NCBI GenBank assembly: GCA_963669155.1
Contig: OZ022593.1
Span: 12,861,427 to 12,925,426, forward strand
DNA: 64,000 nucleotides
From: Arbacia lixula
Lineage: Eukaryota > Echinodermata > Echinoidea > Arbacioida > Arbaciidae
Direction of reading: 5' to 3'
Shown: positions 41,400-55,271 of the stretch, piece by piece
Layout: every line of letters starts with the position of its first letter
Numbering within the stretch: position 1 is the first letter of the stretch
Program-made: the position numbers and the translations under genes
Notes under the pieces: generated by a model
Database searches by the model: none
What the model saw: only the letters and a program-made list of their open reading frames with translations
What the model was told of the DNA's origin: nothing

Positions 41400-44300
41400 A
41401 AGGCGTTACGGGTATGTATCCATAATACAAATTTAAAATAGTTTATACTTGGGCCACAGATATATCCACTTCTAGGAAAATTACAACTGGTAATTTACGC
41501 TCGCTTATGTTTCCCCGCCTATACCACATACCTCAATATTGTAAGACTCATATCAGTTATTAATCAAACCTCTTTTTTTTTTTTGGGGGGGGGGGGATTT
41601 ACCACATGATTTTTTTTTTCTGCCTCTGGCCATAAATATATTAAAATAGCGTCAGGAACTTTATACCATTTATAGTAAGCTCACATGATTTTTACCTAAA
41701 AGTATGGTACAAGTGTATGCCTTGAATTATATAAAGATGTATGGATATTCAACAAGGAACATGATAGTAATTCCCCTTTCATGTGAGTTAATGTACGTTT
41801 TCATGTGTATACACAATAATGTAAAGCTAATATAAATCTGTTAGAAATAAATCAGCGAAACTAAAAGAATAATTTCACGAAAAATTCGTAATGTGGTGAA
41901 ATGAAGCCCGGGTCTGATTCCACGGTGATATCATTTATGTAGCACTTAAATAGAAACGTGTGGGAGAGCTTTGATTTCATGAATGTTCTGACAGATAAAA
42001 TAAATGTGCTAACTATATCTAAGTTTGCTTTCTTTTCCACCTCTGGGAATACTTTAAAGCAATGATTTGACTCTGTGTGCAATATCTGGCATGATTGGTA
42101 TATCATTGAGACATAAATCTGCTACTCTATTCCTATCTAAAGCGTGTATTATTGCCATTTTATGTATGTTCTACAAACATCGGAAAGTATATAAAATATA
42201 AACGAGGGTAAGGAAGACACATACACACAAGCTTCACCGTTGTCTCCATGTCTATTGGAATTCCAACACGTGTGTGTATGTCAGGCTTACTCATAATTAT
42301 ATAATCGATGTCAATTGAAAAAACACGATCAGTGATCGTACGTTTTGTTGTGGTATGTTTAACAAGTAATTACTGCGATTTTATACCTGAATATAGATAT
42401 ACATTTATCATAATTACTTGAGCTGTTATAAACGACTTTCTTTTGAAATTAATGATTTTTAATTGTTATCGAATCATATTTAGGTACTGTTATATGTTGG
42501 AATGAAATGGTAATCAATTAATTTGTACACATTTTTTATATAATGAATGTTACAATTGTATTGTTTAATGTACATAAGATACATATACGTATATTCTGAA
42601 TGAAGAAAATACAGAATAAATACATTTCAAAGTGATACATTTTGTTTATGCTGTATCATATTACGATTATTTCTTTCACGTCCCTTGATAGTGTTGTTTG
42701 GGGGCATGAATTCTTTAAGCACCATTGAGGTGTGTTTGCACAGGTAATACACACCATTCTCATACAGTGTCATAGGACAGCATCAAGTCTGGTAGAAAAG
42801 GAGTTTACTTACATAATCGTCGTTTTGATAAATCTTAGCATCCATTTAAGTAGCATTGTTGCTAACACGTCTAAGATTTGTGCAAATATTTAGTTCCTTC
42901 TATATGTATGATGTTGATTACATTTCGTAGTTCTTTTCTTGCTTGATTTATAAAATGGAGTTTTACTGCATCGATATCAGCCCTCGAAGAGTTATGATTG
43001 ACCAAGAAGGAAGCAAATTGCAATATTTGGAAAATATTTGCATACAGTGAACCTATTACAAAAAGGCGGCTTTCAAGGGATCCAACGAAAATTCAATTTG
43101 GTCTGTACCACATAACAGAGAGCTTTCATCAAATGATTCTTACAAGAACTAATTTGCTATTTCGGTAAAACCCTTTCATTACATGTTTTCATTAGATTTT
43201 TCATTAGATACACTGTCCTGTATACGTTTGCATGTTTCATGTACCTCGTTATCTTTGACTCTGTCACTGCCTTTCTTCACTCCTTTTTCTTTACTATATA
43301 ACACTTTCCCCTTATAGTACTTCCCAGTTTGCCACTACAAAACAAAAGAAACCAGCTTTCTTAATCCCATTGCCTGTTTGTGAATCTGCTTAACCATTTA
43401 CGGTTTCTTTTTGTTTTACCTCACTTGAGCTATTTAATGTGTCCCTTGAACCCTTGTCTCTGTCTACCCTTATTCCCAACTAATGTCTACTGTAACACGT
43501 TTATTGCGTCTGTTTTATTACCCTCACCCACTCTCATTAAGGTCCATGCAAGACCTCTTACATCATTCCGTGTCATATTATGAGATACTTAAATCCTGAC
43601 GTTCTTTTCACCATCTCTCTTAAAGGACTGGTGTATCCCATTTGCATGGCTAACATACCAAATCATGATAATGTATATTCATATTCATTAGGCGCAAGTT
43701 GTTTGTATGAACCTCCCCCAGATAATGTGCGTATTAAAGGAATTTTAATGTATGTTTTCCCTTTTAATATGAAATTACCTTTGAGTCTGTAGGTAGTCTA
43801 ACAGTGACAACATTATTGCGCCTCGGGATTCATCGTTAATGCTGCATAGAAAGGCATATCGTTTCAGCGTTGTATTACAAATGTGGTGATCATGACAAAT
43901 GGGAGATACATGTATCAGCATTAAATCAAACCTTAATTTACTTCTGACAAAAAAATGAACCTAAAATCATATAGTGCTTTATTGTTACAGAATTAGGACA
44001 TTTCTGCAAAAAGCCAAGACTACCTTTAACATCAACAGAGATGAGGTCAGTTTTCTGGCGCCATTACCATTGCTTTAGTGACGTTCGTCCTACATACCTC
44101 TCTTCATATGCCTCAGCATTGAGGAATTAAGATTTGTACAACTTGCTTAGTTTACAATAGGAGCGACGTTTACATTTATAAATGAATATGTTCTATTTAC
44201 AGTAGGGTTCAATCAAGACCTTTCTGATCTGAATCACAGCACGACAATACGCATTCATGCAATGCATAACCTCGGTATTGTCTAATCTTGATTAAAGCAA

Positions 44301-46400
44301 GACCACCCCCGTTACTGCGATGCACAAACTAAATATTTTCACACGTTTATTTGAGCTTCATTGTACAGCTCTATATTCTTCATTAGCAATTATGCATCAG
44401 CCGATGTCGAGCTCTCATGACATGCCGATTTTTTTTAGATTCCTTCACCATTTGGTAGAGCTGACAATTGATATAGTTTGTTCCGCCTTGTACATGTTTC
44501 ATTAGAGGTTTTCACAATTGCAAGATATATCTTGTTGTGAGATGTTCAGAATCAAAATGTTAATTTCCTTGAAAAAATCCCCATTGCATATTATTTTGAT
44601 ATAGAAAATTACACACACGATAAGGATATCTTTATTATGTAAGAATGATAAGAACGTCAAATGAAATCAACAAAATCATTTTATTTTATTGCCCTGCATT
44701 TTTTGGCAAATATTTAACAATGAAACACCAATGTTCGATGACCAAATTAAAACAGCTTTTATTTTGGTCACTCAAATGTTCATCCTGGTAATTTGACGGA
44801 TGTTGACAGTTATGTCCTCGCTGCAATATCTACCGCCATCGTGATGTTTGTAGTTCACATCAGGTGAGAACATTTTTCATAACATCGGCAAATTCCATTG
44901 AACTACCAACACGAATCTCGCGCTCCTCGGGGAGGTACATTTTATTAGTCTCAGCCCCAGGGACCCTGTTTTTTTTTATTCTTTTATCGCCTCCTCTCTC
45001 AGTGGACTTAATTAGAGACACGTGTAAGGAGCCTTAGTCACGATCTATCAAAACAATATTGCGTCTTCCCGTGCTTCTTCGCCGCATCTCCGCTCTGACA
45101 GTTAAAGGGCATCCACGTGTTTCCTCTTCGTGTACTACTTGTGCCATTTTTTACAACTAATACACACAAATCCCATAGCACAGCAGTCCATATTACACTC
45201 AAATGGTTAACTATAATGTAACACGTGGCTGTTAATGTACACTTAGTGTCATAGTGTTACGAACTTCATTTACAACTTCAGAATTATAAGTACTATACAT
45301 AGTACACCCAAACCTCAGAGCACTGTGCACTTAATGTAATACATCTTTTGGTACGATATTGGTATAACGTATCTTGTCATTCTATGATTTTACTTTTCCA
45401 TTTATAATTTCAAGCTCTTGTATCGGTCGTTCTTTAAATGTTTTCATTTCCCCGCCAATGCTTATTTCCATACACCTTTTAGCGGTCCTAATCCAGTATT
45501 ACCCTACAACTGGATCAAACAGGGCGAAATTCAGACTCCATGGACCCCTGGGGTAAATCTCATTATTGCATTATCGTAATATTTGGGTTCTGCCTATTCG
45601 TGTCAGGAAGTCGAATATAGGTTAATAATTTAGTTCTAAATAGCTCATCCCCACAGGAGGAATTCATGCAATATGTATATAACGCTAATGGCTAATGCAC
45701 AGGTAATCTGCCCTTTGCAACCGATGCATGTTTCTGCTTATTTCCAATATCAACCATTGAAGAAGATATTCAAAAAACACGCCTTACAAAAATAGCTAAA
45801 GATGTGCTCTACTAGTATTTGAGCAAAGCGGTGACTTAATTTGTATTCCCGTTTCTTTAGCGCATTAGATTTATCTTAGCGTTACGGGAACATTTCGTAA
45901 ACTTGTATTTTACTTTGTGCACTTTTGTTATGCGCTTTGGTCAAACCAACTTCATGATAACCCTCATTTACATTTAGTACGAGTCATGCCCTCATATCAT
46001 CGATACATGACAATAAATAACATTCCACAAAGCAGGAAGGTAATCACTGGTAACGAGGCCTGTTTTAAGGCCAAGTCAAGTATAAATGAAAATCCAAGTA
46101 AGTTTCCAGTAATGCCGTTATGCTTGAGTAGCTGAAGACAGCAACTATATTGAAATAATATAATTGATTGGCCGACCTGATTGTTTATAACGTAACGAGG
46201 AGAATACTTTGTGTGACTTGGGCCTGCAATATACCGCTTGACGGGCAGCGACACTATCCACTGCCTGCCTTTTGGATAAAACAGTGTTAAAGAGACGGAA
46301 CGTATGAACAACTACAAAATAAAAAAAATAAAAAAATAATAAAAAAAATGCTTTGTACATACAGCTTCCCAGTTTAATAGATTGCTATTCAAGAGATTGG
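41400..46400. other. No recognisable feature
   Basis: AT-rich intergenic sequence with one poly-T/poly-G junction at about 41,573-41,597. ORFs up to about 100 codons occur at chance frequency and resemble nothing I know. No splice-linked coding exon was found. Confidence 0.4.
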
Positions 46401-46774
46401 ATTTTCATTTTCGGAGAGACAATAGCTGATATATTTGTTTTGCTCTTGAACTTGTGATCTATTGTTTGTCGGGCAGCGACATAGCAATACGCGTCATGTA
46501 TGCAGATGTGATGCACATTGTTCAAAACATATGCTGATAGCCTCAAAACCTGTTCGATTTGCAAAAAACTAATTGATTAAGAGTGCGTTCCTCCCATTAA
46601 AGCCGAATAACTTGAGACTAGTGAATGTCAGACGGGTAACAATGCAGTTAAGGGTAAAGTTGTGAAAATATTACGAAACTTGTTTATTGCGTGGTAGGAA
46701 TTTTGCGTTCATTCATATCATTTCAAAGTGTTATCACACTGAAAAAGAGCGACACACAAGTGTATCCCCCCCCT

Positions 46775-46811
<37 letters not shown>

Positions 46812-47765
46812 ACCACCACCACCACCATTGTGACTGTCGAGCTTGAATGTGTGCCTGCTGGGATGTGTTATGGAAGGATATGAAGCAACTTTCTCTCTTT
46901 GAACCCATGTGCCAAGCCGCTGAAAAGTTATGGTGTTCTCAACATATGCTGTTCAGTTTTTTGAACAATTATGAACATGATTGCGTGGCAACGGCTTCTC
47001 AGAGAGAACACAAGAAATGTACAGTCTCATTTCGCTTGTCCCGTCCCGTTAATGGAATTAATACTTCCATGAGCATAACAGCAAACACAAATAAACAATA
47101 TTTCTAAGTAAAATATCTCCGCTGCACGCAAACGCACACAAACACCGTTAATGATAATACACAGCTTAATATATCATTTTCAGAATCGTTGAATCCCACA
47201 AATGCACAAGATGTCGGAAAGTGATGGAATTGGTCAACTTTTTAAGTGATACAAACATCTTCTATGTCCGTTTTTTTAATGATTCCTCATTACTTTTCGA
47301 AACAAAAGCAGAGTAAAGGATCTGTCATAATCTGTACTTAACTTCCTTATAATTTGCAAACAAATTTGTCAAAAACAAAGCTTCTAGAAACAAATGGGCA
47401 ATTAAAGACATTTCTTTTTCAAGTTGACAACAGCTAAATGTCGGCCCGGCACATGGAATATCAAAGCAACGTGAAAGCTTTTGACTTTCATGAACACGCT
47501 TTAGAACCCATCCACATGTTTTGAATGCATAATGCTCGAGTTTCTTCTCCTTCATAACACCTCCCTGGTGCATGTAAGCAAACGGGCTATTCTTTTGAGC
47601 GAAGGTTTTCGGTTACATTTAGAGTACAACATATTCTGTACCATTGTGTGTCTGTTTGATCAATGTTTTCCTTGCATGGTAATATGTAGTTTTCGTTATG
47701 TATGCAGATGTTATGCGCTGTTCAAAACATATGTTACTAATGGTAGCCCCAAAGCTTGTCCGACC

Positions 47766-48319
47766 ATGGACCTATCATGGATGGACGACGCTCGGATGGA
47801 CTTCCTTTGATATATGATGAAAGCCGCCTCATAAAAAAATTCAAGACATGCAGGTGTTTCAAACAATACGCTGTATTTATAAATAGGCAGTGCCTTCCTC
47901 TGAATAACAAAAGAAAATCTGGTTTGAGAAATATGCCTACCATTCAGACTTCGCTGGGAGTTCATAGCTGATCTTATTACACCCACTGAAAATTAGATTG
48001 TGGGTGAGCGAAGGGCAATTCTGATAAAATTGTGGAAAGAATTTGGTCTGTACCGTTTTCGTACATCTCCGCACATGAAATCGAGGTTGTTTCCAGGGAA
48101 GGTGAAACACTCGATAAACGATTTACAAGATATTTGTAAAGGAAGAATTGCCAAATGTGCGATATGGAGGCATTTCTCTGACATGTTTTCGACAGTATTC
48201 TCCATTTATGGCGGCGGATCTCACTCGATCAAAGAGCCAAAGACGTCAAATATTCCACTGTGATATCAATGCACGCGGCTGTTGTAGGAATAAATTACAC
48301 TTCGTGCTGACTCCATTCC
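47766..48319. mobile_element. Unidentified 555-bp insert in a repeat unit
   Basis: This block separates the two halves of an otherwise collinear repeat unit. It has an 87-codon + strand ORF (48,000-48,263) with KLWKEFGLYRFRTSPHMKSR but no match I recognise. No clear terminal repeats were found. Confidence 0.4.
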
Positions 48320-49221
48320 TTACACCTCTCTGGTCTAACTAGCAACAACTAATGGATTGAGAGTGCGTTCATCCCATTACAGCGAATCACTTGAGACAGG
48401 TGAATGTAAAACGCGTAACAATGCAGTTTGGGGTTGGGGTTGGCGTAACAATATAGTTGTGAAAACATTACGAAACTTGTTCATTGCGTTGTGGGAATTT
48501 TCCCTTGCAGTTACCGATAATCGACATATCATTTCAAAGGGTTATCGCACTGAAAGAGAGCGATACACAAGTGTGTCTACCCCCCCCCCCCCCATCCACA
48601 CACACACACACACACACACCCACATACACACCACCATTGTGACTGTCGAGCTTGAATGCATACCTGTAAGTAAACGGGCTATTCTTTTGAGCGAAGGTTT
48701 TCGGTTACATTTACAGTACAGCATATTCTGTGCCACTGTCTGTCTGTTTGATCAATGCTTTCCTTGCATGGTAATATGCAGTTTTCGCTATGTATGCAGA
48801 TGTCAAGCACTTTGTTCAAAACATATGTTACTAATGGTAGCCCCAAATCTTGTCTGAATAGCAACAACTTATGGATTGAGAGTGTGTTCCTCCCATTACA
48901 ACTTAATAACTTGAGACAGGTGAAAGTAAAACGCGTGGCAACGCAGTTTAGGGTTAAGTTGTGAAAACATTACGAAACTTATTTATTGCGTTGTGGGGAT
49001 TTTCCCTTCCAACTACCGATAATCGACATTGTGTGCATTTATATCACTTCAAAATGTAATTGCACTGAAAAAGAGCGATACACAAGTGTGCCCCCCCCCC
49101 CCCCCACACACACACACACCAACACCCCCACCATTGTGACAATCGAGCTTGAATGCGCACCTGTAAGCATGGTAAGCAAACAGACTATTATTTCGATGGG
49201 AAGGTTTTCGGTTACAATTAG

Positions 49222-49563
49222 GTTGTGTTCATGCAACACTTTTTTTTGCCCGAGAATCATGATTAGAATCATGATTCAAAACGCGTTTCTGCAGAATCAC
49301 GTTCGAAAAAGGTCGCTTGAACGCAACCGTTTTTTGAATCACGATTCTATGATGTAATTGTGTCGGCCTATTTCTGGTGTTGGTGAAGGAACCCATGTAG
49401 AAGTCAGAAATCACGCGCGTAAAAGCTGACATATACTTCCTGGGACAACCTGCGTACTGCAATGCGAACTGGATCGGCCCGAATCCGCGTAGAAACGTGA
49501 GAGGGAAGGTCGTCTGAACGTTTGAATCACGATTAGAATTGTAATTCAAATCATGATTCTGGC
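49222..49563. mobile_element. TIR element with AGAATCATGATT ends inserted in a repeat unit
   Basis: CCGAGAATCATGATTAGAAT at the left pairs with GAATTGTAATTCAAATCATGATTCTGGC at the right. The element interrupts the unit between TTACAATTAG and GTACAGCATTTCTG, which are adjacent in sister copies. The interior has further GAATCACGATT repeats. Confidence 0.7.
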
Positions 49564-51079
49564 GGTACAGCATTTCTGTACCACTGTGGCTGTTTGTCTG
49601 ATCAGTGTTTTTCTCGCATGTGTCACAAGAGCTCGGTTAAGATTTAACATCTTAAATAGTTATGAGTCACAAAGAATATGCAAGACTTTATTATGCGTTC
49701 GCCTTCACCCCGCTTCTGTCACTCTTCCCGTTATATTAGGTGATGCACAAAAATGGTTTTCTTAGGTAAATTGTGAAAAAAGTAATATTTCGAAAGAAGT
49801 TTAGCGCATAAAGCTGTTACCAAAAGAGCTTTTGGATATTACTATTACTTTGTCAACATCTGAGGAAGAGACAAGGAGGATCAAAGATGGCGTCCAAAAT
49901 GGCTGCCAAAGCCATGTATTTAGCTTTTTCTGTTCCACTTCTACCTACAAGCATCAAATTTGGTACATAGGTTCATGATTATGAACTAAACAAAATTAGA
50001 TGTAGAGGCGCTTAAACATATTGAGACGCCATTTTCAAGTAGGCGTCCAAATTTGCTGCCAAAACAATGTTTTTAGCTTTTTAGTTTTTGAGGCCTCAGA
50101 ACTGGTGGCTATATCCATAATGGCTGGAAATGTCTGTCAGAACTCTTGTTCCACCGCCATACCATGGACCCTATCACGTGGGACGGTCCATGGAAAGGCG
50201 ATGGACCAAGAGTTTATACAGATGATGGAATGAGCAGCTTCTGAAGAGGAACATGACATTGCATTGTGTGAAAAGAATGTCACCATGAATCTATCTAAAA
50301 AAATAGGTAAATAAACAGCATTTATTTGCATCACTTAATGTAGCAAACATTATATTTCTAAGTTAAGTAACTAGCGCACCAATTTTATATTCCCATTGAC
50401 ACTGATTTTTTTACGGTTTTCTATTCTATCTAGCCTTTTCACAATCAACTATCATGCAACACTGAGTGATGTGACAATTTGTATTTTGTTTATTCAAATT
50501 TTGATGGCCATTTTGAAAACAGATTGACTACATTTAATTTGTTTATATTTTCCATTATAGTTATTTTCTATGGAAATAGTATTTGCATCACTGTTTTTTC
50601 ATTTTCTGAACACTACCGATTGTTCTTTCACTGTTAACTATCTTATATATGGTTATAAAAGGAGTCTTAAAACATTATAATGCCATGATACTGACTGAAA
50701 AATGGCGACCTTGATTAATTTTTAGATGCATCAAAACGATATCTCATATCATTCCAAATAGTATTTTAAACATACGTTCAAAATTTGGTGCTTGTCGAAA
50801 AAAGTTAACAAGACGAAAGAAAAAAGTTAAGACATGCACTGAGGGAGGGAACGAAGTCCCCCATGATAACAAGAGAGTAATTGACATGTAAGGCTCTATG
50901 TTAATTTCGAGAAGGGGGGGGGGGGGGTCCTCCTTGTCCCCTCATCAGATGAGTACGCGACTACATGTGTATGTTAGATTATCCTTGGTTACTGCACAGT
51001 TTGGATGAATTTGAGAAAACACTCCTGTTTTCTTAACATTTTGGACCGCAAGGCGCGTTTCTGAGGTGGTGGGCGAGGG

Positions 51080-51960
51080 AGAAGGGGGTAGGGTGGCTAA
51101 TTCATGACAGATGGGATCCCCATTTGTAACAAATTTTTCCTATTGCCTCAGAATAATCTGTCGAGTTTTGATGAAATCTAACATTCATTTTTAGATATGT
51201 ATCCCATTTTTACAACCTAAATAGGTCCTCTTTTTTCCGAGGTGACTTCTTTCAATTTCGTTAAAAGACAGTCATGTACTTTTGAGAAAAAGTAAAAAAA
51301 AAACAAGTGGACTTTGCCCCCTGGGGGCATTTGCCTCCCCCCCCCCCCTTGCCACTTGCGTAGCATCATTTTAATAACTTAAATATCATTATTTATTTGT
51401 TATGTATTCTTCTGAAAAAGTCAAAAATAAGAGGAACCGGAGGCTTTTTTTTTTTTTTTTTTGGGGGGGGGGGGGGGGGGCTACCCCCTCCCAGTTCCTT
51501 GCCACTTTTGTTCCCCTATTCTAACAACGTAAGGTACCTAATACCTAAGAATGGTTCCAGTTATTCATTCTTGAGAAAAAGTATTAGAAAAATAAAAAAG
51601 AAAATTTTCCCTGGGGCGTTTTGGGGGATAACCCCCCCCCCCCCTTCCCCAGCTACTTGCCACTTGGTACCCCAAATTTAACAGCTCATGTTCCTTATTA
51701 CCACAGGATCATTCCTATCTACTTTCGTTAAAATCCAGTTATTTATTGTCGAGAAAATGTCCCAAAATAAGAGAAAAATTTGGGGCGTTTGGGGCTATCC
51801 CCGGCCCTCTTGCCATTTACGACCACACATTTGAACAAGGTAAGGTACCTATTGCCTAAGGATGATTCCTACCAAAGTATTTTTTTTTTCAAGTTCGGCC
51901 GTGCGTTTTCGAAAAGAGGTTAATAACATATAAGTGCCCCTGGGGCAATTTGGGGGCTGC
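51080..51960 (+). repeat. Minisatellite-like tandem repeat, period about 150-160 bp
   Basis: Five diverged copies, each with a TGGGGC(G)TTTxGGGG stretch, a poly-C/poly-G run, CTTGCCACTT, and AGGTACCTATTxCCTAAGxATGATTCCT. The CTTGCCACTT anchors fall near 51,348, 51,497, 51,655 and 51,808. Confidence 0.75.
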
Positions 51961-52964
51961 CCCAGGTGCCCCTGAAAACATTTTGAGATACCTCTTTATT
52001 CAATACTGTCCAAAATATGATTTTAAATATGTGTGCCAAATTTGGTGTTTGCACACAAAAGTGCACAATTATTCACCTTATCCACTCCACTTATGTGGGT
52101 CGGTAAGTGTATGGGTGTGGATGTCTGTCTGTATGGGGTGTGTGCGTGTGTGTTTTTGTGTATGTGTGTGTGCTGTACGTGTAGTTAACACAAATATTGC
52201 TCTAAGAGGATAAAGACAGTTAACACAGTCAAGTTTTAGTTCTAACACATAAAAGTGGCGCAATACCAGAACGAACAACTCATAAACTCTTTCCCTTGCT
52301 TTCGTATTATTCCTAAAAGGAGATAATGAAATTTGACATTAACTGACTCGCTGTCTTTACACTCGAGCATTGTCAATTATTTTCATTTTGCCTCATTGGC
52401 ACGATAATAAGCGTGATCTTATTTTGACATTTGTTTATAATTCCATTCACCATCATTACATTTTTTTTTTTTTTTTGTAATCACACCAATATCATAGTAC
52501 GCCCGATGACCATCGTCATTGTGTAATTTTTATTATATATATATATGAACAACGAAACAGAGGGCGATGCAAAACCCATTGGCTAATTCCTCAACACGAA
52601 TACACGACTTCACATCTACACAATGTACACATACACGTGCGCCTCCCCCCATCCCCTCACAAACACACAATCACACAACCACCACCATCACCATGCACCC
52701 ACTCATAATAATCCGTACTTACACAGTTACGCACACATAACGCCCATACTAACATCCTCATACGCCAGCACACACATGCACCCACCCCCCCCCCCCCCCC
52801 CAAACACACACACACACACACACACACACCTTATACACACATCACATGCACAACAACACATGGCAATATTTTCAAGACTGGTGACAATTTATGCAACTAG
52901 TTAACAGTTTGCCTGCAAAAAATGTCGCCCGTGAGGGTAAAAAATGGGAACATCACCTACCTGC

Positions 52965-53095
52965 CTACAGCACAAATTGTCGCCGGTGACAATTTGTGCG
53001 GGGGGCGACAATTTGTGGTGTCAGGTTTTGTCAAATTTTGCAAAAACTGTCGCCGACGACAATTTGTGCAGGGACGTCAATTTGTGGTGCAACAG
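52965..53095 (+). repeat. Short repeat of TGTCGCC(G)GxGACAATTTGTG
   Basis: Two tandem copies (about 52,977 and 53,048), each with GACAATTTGTG motifs in both orientations, giving local hairpins. Similar TTTGTCG motifs recur at 5,148-5,250. Confidence 0.6.
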
Positions 53096-53774
53096 TAGGT
53101 ATACATGTCACAACTGCGCAAGCATATGGGGTGAGGATATTTTAGATGTATATATGCTAGCTGGCATGCTGATATGAATTCTTAGGACTATATTAGTAAT
53201 CGTAAAATTACACATTCTTAAGAACATTGCTCTCATCTATAACATGTGGAATTCTTGCATATTCATGAAACATCAAAATCTGAGATCTTGGTCCTGCACT
53301 GACTGATCATGTGTGAATTTCCTTTATAATTATAATTGTGACATAATAACCAGAGTAATATTGGATTTTAGAAATTGAGTTATCACTCAACTGGATAACT
53401 ATACGATTTTGCTTACATAAGCACACATAATAATGGGCCTTGAGAACCTAGTAAGGAAAATGCTCAGAAATTCCTATCTGACCCTGTTAAGGCGATCGAG
53501 CAAAGTAAGAAATTAACTCCAAGGTCAATCTATATTTTTACCTAACCCTATCTGTCATTTGTACAGAAATGAACTCTCTTACCCGCGAAAAATATGGGCT
53601 TATAAATATCCGTAATTATAGAAGGCTTGTGGGAAAGAAGAAAAATGTTACTGGCCTGTATGGTGTGATGACAGCGACTGGAGGCTAACCCGAAAGCTCC
53701 CTTTCACCTAGCATAGCAACAATAACGTGTTGCGTAATCATATGCAAATCATCATACCCCTCAAATGAAATAAC

Positions 53775-53998
53775 AATAGACCGTTTCGTAATGTATTCAC
53801 GACTTTCCCTCTAACTGGGTAGCAACGTGTTATTGCACTCACCTCTATCTAGTCATTCATATTCAATGGATGGAATGCACTTTGAATCTTATTAATTGTT
53901 GCTACTCGGACAAACCTCAGTTTCCATTAGTCACGTTAGTAACGAATTGTTTGAACGACGTGAATAAAATCTGCGTACATAACAAAAATGGTCTATTC
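53775..53998 (-). mobile_element. TIR MITE copy B (AATAGACC family), complete
   Basis: CAATAGACCGTTTCGTAATG at the left and CATAACAAAAATGGTCTATT at the right are inverted ends. The internal sequence is the reverse complement of copies A and D. Confidence 0.85.
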
Positions 53999-54742
53999 GC
54001 TTTCTATACAATGCTAAGAGAATTTCACATTCCACAGACTGGGTGTGTTTTAAATCCACGTACATTATACAGCGTTGAGCGCTACGTGCTACAGCGGAGA
54101 TTTCAGTGCGTTGCGTCTGTCATTCGTACAGCATCCATCATCTTTCTGTTTTTATCGTTCTCAATTCATGACGTGCCACTGTTAACTGTCACCCGTTGTC
54201 GATTTTTAATGGAACACGTCTGAATCGGCTGCGATTTTGGAAGAGGGAGGTGTATTTTGAGCGGATTTGTTTCAGTTCGATTTATGGCGCAATAAATCCA
54301 ATCGTGTTTGACTCCGTCGGAAACACTTTCTTCCCGTTTTGCCTTTTGGTCTTGATTGTGTACGATTTGTACTACAAGGGTACGGCTACTCTCTATGGGC
54401 ACATGGTAAGCATGCTTAGAAAAACTTGTGAGAATTGGCCTTATTTCATGTTGTAACATGATACCTATGTTTTTACATTACTGACAATATTCTATATCAC
54501 ACGTGAGTATATCCAGGAAGGTGTTATGCACTGCAGTGATTGGGATGTGTGTATAGCTCGGCGAATGTGTGAGTGCGCGGGGGGGGGGGGGGGTCGGTCT
54601 GGAAGAGTCTAGGATTGAATGTGAGGAAGAAGAAACATGAGTGGGATAGGATAGGATATTAAGCATGTTAAGTGGGAGACAGCATAGAAAGGAATAAAGC
54701 CAGAAGAGAGAAAGAGAGAGAGAGAGCGCCCAAAAGAGAGAG

Positions 54743-54799
<57 letters not shown>

Positions 54800-54810
54800 T
54801 GTGTGTGCGT
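54743..54810 (+). repeat. (GT)n microsatellite
   Basis: A long GT run flanked by GA-rich sequence (54,705-54,742) and a G tract (54,826 on). It generates Cys-Val and Thr-His ORFs that are not genes. Confidence 0.97.
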
Positions 54811-55011
54811 GACAGGAGGGGGGGGGGCACCGACATGTATGAGTGAGTGTGTGTGCGTTCCTTTGGAGATGCATGTCGAAAGAGAGAGCGGGAAATACAA
54901 TGAACAAATGAGAGTTAAAAAGGACGATGGCCCAGAAGAAAAAGGAGAGGTGAAATAGTCGTGGGTATGTGAGGAATCAGAAAGGGGGGAAGGGAGAGTG
55001 ATGTAATTATA

Positions 55012-55203
55012 CCATTTTCGTTATGTATGCAATTTTTATTCACCCCAAAGCTTGACCGAGTTTTTCCGAGTAGCAACAACTAAAAAGATTCAAAAGTGCA
55101 CTCCACCAATTGAATATGAATGGACAAATACAAGTCAATGTAATAACGCGTTGCTACCCAGTTAGGCGGTTAGTCGTGAATACAGTTCGAAAACGTCTAT
55201 TCT
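55012..55203 (+). mobile_element. TIR MITE copy C (AATAGACC family), slightly deleted
   Basis: Starts ACCATTTTCGTTATGTATGC and ends TTCGAAAACGTCTATTC. It lacks the GTTCAAACAATACGTTAC portion found in copies A and D. Confidence 0.75.
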
Positions 55204-55271
55204 GCGTATCTGGAAGAACAGAAAGGGGAAGAGAGAATGTGCGGATAGGGCCGTTGTTTAGACAAAAACAC

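Larger units (their letters stand above)
46480..49640 (+). repeat. Array of related repeat units around (CA)n
   Basis: The unit, best seen at about 48,650-49,160, runs from TGTGACTGTCGAGCTTGAATG through TTTGATCAATGCTTTCCTTG, GTTCAAAACATATGTTACTA and TTACGAAACTTGTTTATTGC to GAGCGATACACAAGTGTG plus poly-C and (CA)n. Copies: 46,480-46,860 (second half); 47,574-47,765 plus 48,320-48,650 (interrupted); 48,650-49,160; 49,160-49,640 (first half, interrupted by 49,222-49,563). Confidence 0.8.

Noticed and set aside
46480-49640. Possible CRISPR-like or satellite array
   Set aside because: Units are long, irregular, interrupted by transposons and contain microsatellites; this is eukaryotic dispersed repeat, not CRISPR.
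54196-54456. 86-codon ORF with hydrophobic stretch FFPFCLLVLIVYDLYY
   Set aside because: Considered as a membrane-protein exon, but it has no family motif, no clear acceptor, and a stop directly upstream.
54478-54958. ORFs of Thr-His and Cys-Val repeats
   Set aside because: Translation of the (GT)n microsatellite.
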